Below, one piece after another: positions 59,010 through 64,000 of a stretch of DNA of 64,000 bases (the first letter of the stretch is position 1; each line of letters starts with the position of its first letter). Source of the stretch: JBDSZL01 sp039925145 (lineage in GTDB: Bacteria; Acidobacteriota; Vicinamibacteria; Vicinamibacterales; SCN-69-37); contig JBDSZL010000061.1 of NCBI GenBank assembly GCA_039925145.1, forward strand, positions 62,001 through 126,000, given 5' to 3'. The position numbers and the translations under genes were made by a program. The notes under the pieces are model-generated. The model was not told where the DNA came from and ran no database searches. It worked only from the letters and a program-made list of their open reading frames with translations.

Positions 59010-59458
59010 GCACCGATCTCGACACTCACGTCATCGCGTTCATCCGCCAGGTCGTGGCGGCCATGGGGCTGAACCTCTCCATCGACGTCGAAGAGACGCC
59101 GGACCACGTCCGGCTGAATCTCTCTGGCGAGGGTGCGGACGTCCTGCTGCGGCGGAAGGGCGATGCGCTCGATGCGCTACAGGTCATCGTCAACACCGCG
59201 TTTCGGCGCGATGCGCGTGGCGACCGGCATTACGTGGTGGACGCGCTCGAATACCGCAAGGGCAAGGACACCGAGCTCAAGCAGATGGCGCAGGTCCTGA
59301 TCGGTAAGGCACGCAGCAGCGGCGTGCCGCAGGAAATTGGCCCGCTCAATCCCTACGCGCGCCGCATCGTGCACCTGGCTGTCTCGGAGGACCCAGGGGC
59401 GTCATCGGAGAGCGTCGGCGACGCGTTCCTCAAGACCGTGATCATCACCGCGAAGTAG
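59006..59458 (+). CDS. jag: Jag/KhpB-type RNA-binding protein (KH and R3H)
   Basis: A 150-residue RNA-binding protein with a KH-like domain (VRLNLSGEGADVLLRRKGDA with LDALQVIVNTAF) and a C-terminal R3H domain (GPLNPYARRIVHLAVSEDPG). The N-terminal Jag_N domain of longer forms is absent. KhpB affects cell-wall and division regulation in Firmicutes; here it is placed after yidC in the common order. Starts in an overlap with yidC. Confidence 0.93.
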   Translation: MSTDLDTHVIAFIRQVVAAMGLNLSIDVEETPDHVRLNLSGEGADVLLRRKGDALDALQVIVNTAFRRDARGDRHYVVDALEYRKGKDTELKQMAQVLIGKARSSGVPQEIGPLNPYARRIVHLAVSEDPGASSESVGDAFLKTVIITAK

Positions 59459-59479
59459 TGTTCCGATTCTCCTGGTGCC

Positions 59480-60853
59480 GTGTTCAATACCTCGGACACC
59501 ATCGTGGCGATTGCCACCCCGCCAGGCCGCGGCGGCATCGGGGTTGTCCGCCTCTCCGGTCGTGATTCGCCGGAAATTGCGCGGCGGCTGACACGTCGTT
59601 CGGCCCCACTCGTTGCGCGGCATGCCACGTTTGCCCACGTTCACGATCTCGACGCGCCGGCCGAGACCGGCCGACCCGTGGATCAGGTGGTCGTCACCTG
59701 GTTTGCGCGCCCGCACTCGTACACGGCCGAAGACGTCGTTGAGCTGAGCGCGCACGGCAGCCCCGTGCTGCTTGCGCGGATTCTCGGCTTGGCCGTGCGC
59801 GCGGGCGCGCGCCTGGCCGAGCCCGGTGAGTTCACGCTGCGCGCATACCTCAACGGCCGGATCGATCTCGTGCAGGCAGAGGCGGTCTGCGATCTGGTCG
59901 CCGCCGTCACCCCCCTTCAGGCCCGTGCCGCGATGGATCAGCTCGAAGGAACATTGACGGGCCTCATCGGTGAGGTGGATGGCGCGTTATTCGACTTGTG
60001 CGCGCGTCTCGAAGCATCGCTCGATTTTCCCGACGAGGGCTTCCATTTCATTGCACCGGCGGCTGCGACGGCCGCACTGGCCGCTGTCATCGCGCGCTTG
60101 CGGACGCTGTCCACGGCGGGGCACGCGGGGCGGTTGATCCGCGAAGGCAGTCTCGTGGTGATTGCCGGCGCACCCAACGCCGGAAAATCGAGCCTGTTCA
60201 ACGCCCTCGTCGGCAGTGCCCGTGCCATCGTCGCCGACGTGCCAGGCACGACCCGGGACTTGTTGACGGAGACGGTTGATCTGGGCGGGCTGCCGGTGAC
60301 CATTGTCGATACAGCGGGCCTGCGCGACAGCGCGGACAGGATTGAAGTCGAAGGCGTTCGGCGCGCGCGTGAGGCACAGTCGGTTGCGGCCCTGACCCTT
60401 CTCGTCATCGATGGTTCCGTGCCGCTCGACGCGACAGATCGTGCGCTGATTGACCAGAACCCTGCTGGGCCGCGGTTGTTGGTGCTCACCAAGGCGGACC
60501 TGCCGCGCGGGTGTCGGGATCAGGAGCTCTCCAGTCTGGCTGGTGCGCTGTCCGTTTCCGCAGTGACGGGAGAGGGGCTGGACGGCTTGCGCCAGCAGAT
60601 CGTCCTGGCGCTGACGGGGCGCGATGAATGGCGCGATCCGCCCGCCCTGTCGAATGCGCGTCACGTCCGTCTAGTCGAGGAGGCGCTCGCGGTCGTCGAA
60701 CATGCCGCTGGACTGCTCGATCGCGGTGCGACCGAGGAGCTGGTGCTCGCCGAGCTTGCGGCGGCACGGCGCGCGCTCGAGGCGGTCACCGGAACCCGGG
60801 GCGCCGACGATATGCTGAACCATATCTTCACCAGGTTCTGCGTAGGCAAATAG
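59480..60853 (+). CDS. mnmE: MnmE, tRNA wobble-uridine GTPase
   Basis: With MnmG it modifies U34 of tRNAs (5-carboxymethylaminomethyl type). The 457-residue protein has the folate-binding N-domain (TIVATPPGRGGIGVVRLSGR, then PHSYTAEDVVELSAHGSPVL), a GTPase domain with GAPNAGKSSLFNALVGSARA near residue 231, IVDTAGLRDSADRIEVEGVR and LTKADL, and the conserved C-terminal C(V)GK. Likely start at GTG 59480. Confidence 0.95.
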   Translation: MFNTSDTIVAIATPPGRGGIGVVRLSGRDSPEIARRLTRRSAPLVARHATFAHVHDLDAPAETGRPVDQVVVTWFARPHSYTAEDVVELSAHGSPVLLARILGLAVRAGARLAEPGEFTLRAYLNGRIDLVQAEAVCDLVAAVTPLQARAAMDQLEGTLTGLIGEVDGALFDLCARLEASLDFPDEGFHFIAPAAATAALAAVIARLRTLSTAGHAGRLIREGSLVVIAGAPNAGKSSLFNALVGSARAIVADVPGTTRDLLTETVDLGGLPVTIVDTAGLRDSADRIEVEGVRRAREAQSVAALTLLVIDGSVPLDATDRALIDQNPAGPRLLVLTKADLPRGCRDQELSSLAGALSVSAVTGEGLDGLRQQIVLALTGRDEWRDPPALSNARHVRLVEEALAVVEHAAGLLDRGATEELVLAELAAARRALEAVTGTRGADDMLNHIFTRFCVGK

Positions 60854-60868
60854 GCTGGATCAACCTCC

Positions 60869-62698
60869 ATGCGTTACGACGTCGTCGTCATAGGTGCTGG
60901 ACACGCCGGCTGCGAGGCGGCGTGGGCCGCTGCGGAGCTCGGCTGCCGCGTGGGCCTCTGCACGATTTCCAAAGACACCGTCGCTTTGATGCCGTGTAAC
61001 CCTGCAATTGGCGGTACCGCCAAAGGGCACTTAGTGCGAGAGATCGATGCGCTCGGCGGGCTGATGGGACGGGCCATCGACGCAACCGCGATTCAATTCA
61101 AGTTGCTCAACCGAAGTCGCGGACCTGCGGTCTGGTCGCCCCGGGCCCAGGCAGACAAACGGCGGTATGGCGTATGGATGCGAGAGGCGCTCTCGTCGCA
61201 TCCGCAGATTTCGTGGCTGATCGGGCGCGCGGCCCGAATGGTGATTGCCGGCGGCCGCGTCACGGGCGTGACATTCGAAGACGGGCAGACAGTGGAGTGC
61301 GGCGCACTCGTGATCACCACGGGGACGTTTCTCAACGGGCTCATCCACGTCGGTGACGAGTGCACGCCGGCCGGGCGCGTCAACGAGCCGCCGACGCGGC
61401 AGCTGGCAGACAGCCTTCACGAGCTCGGGCTGCAAATGGGACGGCTGAAGACCGGCACGCCGCCGCGGCTCGATCGCGGCACCATCGACTTCTCTGTATT
61501 CCAGGAAGAGCGCGGCGACGAGCCCATCGTGCCCTTCTCGTTCGAGAGCGGCCGCCTGGTTCGCGATCAGATCAGCTGCCACCTCCTGCACACGACCGAG
61601 GCGGTGCATGACCAGGTTCGGGCGGGCATCAGCCGCTCGCCCCTGTACAACGGCCAGATCACCGGCATTGGCCCGCGCTACTGCCCTTCACTCGAAGACA
61701 AAGTCATGCGCTTCCCCGACAAGGAGCGCCATCAGATCTTTCTCGAGCCCGAAGGAAGCGACGTGCCCGAGATCTATGTGAACGGCTTGTCGATGAGCCT
61801 GCCACGAGACCTGCAGGAGTCGATCGTGCACGCGCTCCCCGGTCTGGGTGCGGCGCGTGTGCTGCGGCATGCCTACGCTGTTGAGTACGATTTCGTCCAG
61901 CCGACCGAGCTGGCGGCGACGCTCGAGACGAAAGTGCTCGGAGGCCTGTATCTCGCCGGGCAGATCAACGGCACGTCCGGCTACGAGGAGGCCGCCGCGC
62001 AGGGCATCATGGCGGGCATGAACGCCGCGTGCGGCGTTCATGGCCGGTCGCCGCTCATTCTTCGCCGCGACCAGGCCTACATCGGGATTCTCATCGACGA
62101 CCTCGTGACGCGCGGCTGTCTCGAGCCCTACCGCATGTTCACGTCGCGGGCCGAACATCGACTCCTGCTTCGGATCGACAATGCCGACTTGCGATTGACC
62201 CCCGTTGGGCGGACCGTGGGGATGGTGAACGCGCGACGCTGGGCGCGGTTCGAAGCACGATGCTCCCGGCTGGAGCGCAACCGCAAGGCGGTGGAGTCGA
62301 CGCGGGTCCGGGTGGGCGGCGAGACGACGATGGCCGATCAGGCGTTGTCGCGGCCGCTGGTGACCTGCGAGGATCTGATGGAGCAAGGACTGGCGCTCGA
62401 GGTGGACGCCGATCGTGGCGACGTCGACCTCGCGACGCTCACGGCCGAGCTCAAGTATCGAGGCTACCTGAAACGGCACGGCGCGCAACTCGCGCGGGCG
62501 CAGGCAGACGAAGCTCGGCCTATCCCAGCGAACTTCAGTTACGCGGCCATCCCTGGTCTCTCGCGTGAGCTGGCGCAACGATTCACGGAGATTCGCCCCG
62601 CGACGCTCGGGCAGGCCGCGAGAGTCCCCGGCGCGACACCTGCCGCGGTGGCGGTTCTCGGTTCGCGCCTCAACCGGGGAGCGGCGCGGGCGACATAG
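60869..62698 (+). CDS. mnmG: MnmG (GidA), tRNA wobble-uridine modification enzyme
   Basis: The FAD partner of MnmE. The 609-residue protein has the dinucleotide fold VVIGAGHAGCEAAWAAAELG, then AIGGTAKGHLVREIDALGGL and SRGPAVWSPRAQADKRRYG, and the C-terminal domain ending with ELKYRGYLKRHGAQLARAQA. It follows mnmE by 15 bases. It is the last gene of the origin-proximal block; rsmG, parA and parB, often next, are not seen in the window. Confidence 0.95.
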   Translation: MRYDVVVIGAGHAGCEAAWAAAELGCRVGLCTISKDTVALMPCNPAIGGTAKGHLVREIDALGGLMGRAIDATAIQFKLLNRSRGPAVWSPRAQADKRRYGVWMREALSSHPQISWLIGRAARMVIAGGRVTGVTFEDGQTVECGALVITTGTFLNGLIHVGDECTPAGRVNEPPTRQLADSLHELGLQMGRLKTGTPPRLDRGTIDFSVFQEERGDEPIVPFSFESGRLVRDQISCHLLHTTEAVHDQVRAGISRSPLYNGQITGIGPRYCPSLEDKVMRFPDKERHQIFLEPEGSDVPEIYVNGLSMSLPRDLQESIVHALPGLGAARVLRHAYAVEYDFVQPTELAATLETKVLGGLYLAGQINGTSGYEEAAAQGIMAGMNAACGVHGRSPLILRRDQAYIGILIDDLVTRGCLEPYRMFTSRAEHRLLLRIDNADLRLTPVGRTVGMVNARRWARFEARCSRLERNRKAVESTRVRVGGETTMADQALSRPLVTCEDLMEQGLALEVDADRGDVDLATLTAELKYRGYLKRHGAQLARAQADEARPIPANFSYAAIPGLSRELAQRFTEIRPATLGQAARVPGATPAAVAVLGSRLNRGAARAT

Positions 62699-62878
62699 AG
62701 ACCCGCTGACGGACGGTCGCCCGTAATTAGATTACTTGACCAAGCCTAGCTAAACTTGCCGTGATCTCGTCTGGAGCGTTGCCCTTAAGCTAAGCATGCT
62801 CTCCGCGACACTCGCGTCGCGAGAAGCCAAAGCTGGCAATAATATACTTAAGTAATTAAGGGTATTGGCTTAGATGGC
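62699..62878. other. AT-rich spacer after mnmG
   Basis: This 180-base gap changes composition from GC-rich to AT-rich and holds no gene. It contains two inverted repeats, CTCGCG-T-CGCGAG (62811-62823) and CTTAA-GTAA-TTAAG (62847-62860). No promoter or terminator can be assigned with confidence. It marks the border of a foreign-looking patch. Confidence 0.6.
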
Positions 62879-63193
62879 CTACTTCCTTTGTTGCCACCCA
62901 TAGACCAGGACGCAGACGAACACCGCCGCTCCGCAGAGGAACCCCTGGAAATACGGGTCGGCCAATGGTTTGCCCCAGGTTTGCCCTAAGACTGTGATGC
63001 ACTGCTCGACTGGCTCGGGTGCTTTCCCGAAGTCACGAATGATTTCTTCAAACGACCTCGTTGTCGGTGACGGCGCGGACGCGCACGGCTGCGCTTTGAT
63101 GATCCCGTTGGTGGCCGACACAACCCAGCCAATCCCGGTGCCGCCCATCAAGCCGAGTAATTGACCGGCTCCATTCCATAGCTGTGAACTCAT
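62879..63193 (-). CDS. Hypothetical small protein with two membrane helices
   Basis: A 104-residue protein with hydrophobic segments near residues 9-27 (AGQLLGLMGGTGIGWVVSA) and near 80-98 (YFQGFLCGAAVFVCVLVYGW), and a charged loop between. No family recognised. Its ATG overlaps the stop of an 18-codon acidic ORF (63190-63246, MTFEEFEAMDALPEEPRR) in an ATGA arrangement, which suggests both are translated. Composition is unlike the neighbouring chromosome. Confidence 0.5.
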   Translation of the reverse strand: MSSQLWNGAGQLLGLMGGTGIGWVVSATNGIIKAQPCASAPSPTTRSFEEIIRDFGKAPEPVEQCITVLGQTWGKPLADPYFQGFLCGAAVFVCVLVYGWQQRK

Positions 63194-63316
63194 CGTCTCG
63201 GCTCCTCTGGCAGCGCATCCATCGCCTCGAACTCCTCGAACGTCATGCCCTCGTCATCGTCTGGGGCTTCTGGGAACTGGTCAGCAAGTAGTGTAGGGAG
63301 AGATCTGCGGGTTCGC

Positions 63317-63439
63317 TCAAGACGAACGGCTAGGAGCCGTGCGCTTCGTGACCCATGCGATCAGCGCAGGGAACCCGCCGTCGTTCTTCTGGGGGAATTG
63401 GGCCTTTTTGCAAACCCACGTACGGGCTAAGGACAGAGA
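63317..63439 (-). pseudogene. Remnant copy of a small GGFPAL-motif ORF
   Basis: A 40-codon open stretch without a normal start codon. It ends with GGFPALIAWVTKRTAPSRSS, strongly like GGFPALLKWVSKRTESS in the ORF at 63560-63712. It lies directly after, and in the same frame as, the small membrane ORF at 63440-63550, separated by its TAG stop. It is probably a decayed or fused copy; readthrough would give a 77-residue protein. Confidence 0.45.
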
Positions 63440-63550
63440 CTACGGCTGGTGCCGCTCGTGCCGAATCGCTAGGCGCACGGCGAAATAGACGATGGCAAAC
63501 GCCACGGCCGAATATATGGCCAGGAAGGCGAGCGGAACGATTGCGTGCAT
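63440..63550 (-). CDS. Tiny single-helix membrane ORF (36 residues)
   Basis: Reads MHAIVPLAFLAIYSAVAFAI then VYFAVRLAIRHERHQP: one long hydrophobic helix with a positively charged tail. No good ribosome site is visible. It sits between two related small ORFs on the same strand. The length is too short for a family call, so this could be a chance ORF. Confidence 0.35.
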   Translation of the reverse strand: MHAIVPLAFLAIYSAVAFAIVYFAVRLAIRHERHQP

Positions 63551-63559
63551 TGGCGGATT

Positions 63560-63712
63560 CTAGCACCCGCTACTCGGCTTTTTGGCACCGCGCTGAGGCA
63601 CTCCGCCTGATGACTCAGTCCGCTTGCTGACCCACTTGAGCAAGGCTGGAAACCCGCCTTCCTTTTTCTTGAAGCAGTAGGGCAGATCCAGGCCTGCACC
63701 ATCGGTTAACAC
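63560..63712 (-). CDS. Small hypothetical ORF with GGFPAL motif (50 residues)
   Basis: A 50-residue ORF from GTG 63712 with AGAAGGTGA upstream. It contains PYCFKKKEGGFPALLKWVSK then RTESSGG, matching the remnant at 63317-63439. The frame stays open a little upstream without a start (…REGDKVV before the GTG), so the true gene may be truncated by the adjacent transposase segment. Function unknown; not a family I recognise. Confidence 0.45.
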   Translation of the reverse strand: MLTDGAGLDLPYCFKKKEGGFPALLKWVSKRTESSGGVPQRGAKKPSSGC

Positions 63713-63789
63713 TACTTTGTCACCTTCTCTGATCGCCTGAGCGCCCGGGGGGCTTGTACTGCGCGCGGGGATTCTCTACGCTGGCGGGC

Positions 63790-64000
63790 GTGGATGAGAT
63801 TGCGGCGCGGGCCGTGCTCCAGCGGCTGGGGACCTTCCTGGACCCGTTCGCCACGTGCTTCAGCCGGCGGGCGCAACGCGCGGCGGCCAGCCAATACATC
63901 GAGGGGCTGTTCAACGACAGCGAGCGCAAGTCGATGCAGGCCATGCACGGGCACTTGAGTGATCCGGGCAGCTATCAGGCCCTCCAGCACTTCATCACCG
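63790..64000 (+). mobile_element. IS701-like transposase, 5' part only
   Basis: The frame from GTG 63790 is open to the window edge (70 codons). The N-terminal sequence DEIAARAVLQRLGTFLDPFA, then CFSRRAQRAAASQYIEGLFN, KSMQAM and YQALQHFIT, resembles the N-terminus of IS701-family DDE transposases. The left terminal repeat cannot be fixed by eye and the right end is outside. It lies next to the small-ORF patch, which it may have disrupted. Confidence 0.75.

Noticed and set aside
1..64000. CRISPR array or defence island
   Set aside because: No regularly spaced repeats with unique spacers were seen, and no Cas, restriction-modification or toxin-antitoxin gene is recognisable.

Overview
The window is GC-rich chromosomal DNA from a motile, Gram-negative-type bacterium; it carries P-ring (flgI), L-ring (flgH) and flgA genes. 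The gene order and the FliW-CsrA pair next to flgM-flgN-flgK-flgL suggest an Acidobacteriota member, possibly Vicinamibacteria-like. That placement is inference; no 16S rRNA gene is present. Genes are tightly packed, often with ATGA, GTGA or TAATG overlaps, so the large flagellar blocks are probably long operons.

Layout. (1) 1-23094, plus strand: one continuous flagellar block. It runs from the end of fliI through hook genes (fliJ-flgD-flgE-fliK), a small EF-hand protein, fliL, a first fliN-like gene, the export gate (fliO-P-Q-R-flhB-flhA), flhF-flhG-fliA, fliM-fliN, rod and ring genes (flgF-G-A-H-I), a flgJ with an M23 peptidase domain, and then flgM-flgN-flgK-flgL-fliW-csrA. (2) 23094-31278: a GNAT gene, a minus-strand filament set (flagellin-fliD-fliS-fliT-like) and two motAB stator pairs. 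(3) 31267-33531: a GGDEF diguanylate cyclase, a family 2 glycosyltransferase and tRNA-Ser(UGA). (4) 33533-41331: serS, galU, fmdB-like, rsmI, a TPR-like gene, glmU and glmS. (5) 41318-45579: leucine genes leuA (short form), a LysR regulator, leuD and leuC. (6) 45847-62698: pcrA and the replication-origin region, gyrA-gyrB-dnaN-dnaA on minus and rpmH-rnpA-yidD-yidC-jag-mnmE-mnmG on plus. Transcription diverges between dnaA and rpmH, where paired DnaA-box-like sites lie. (7) 62699-64000: a compositionally different, AT-richer patch with tiny minus-strand ORFs, two related to each other, and the start of an IS701-like transposase. It looks like recently gained or decaying DNA.

How the genes work together. 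Three sequences fit the sigma-28 consensus with exact 11-base spacing, upstream of flgM, flagellin and the second motA. With FliA and FlgM encoded here, this supports the usual hook-completion checkpoint. The flagellin leader also has a hairpin whose loop reads AAGGAC, plus a Shine-Dalgarno AAGGAGGA. Since fliW and csrA are encoded nearby, a FliW-CsrA-flagellin feedback on translation is likely.

I found no CRISPR array, secondary-metabolite cluster or obvious defence system. The least explained items are the EF-hand protein, the FlgJ-M23 fusion, the unknown gene between flagellin and motA, the regulatory-domain-less LeuA, and the small duplicated ORF family beside the IS element.
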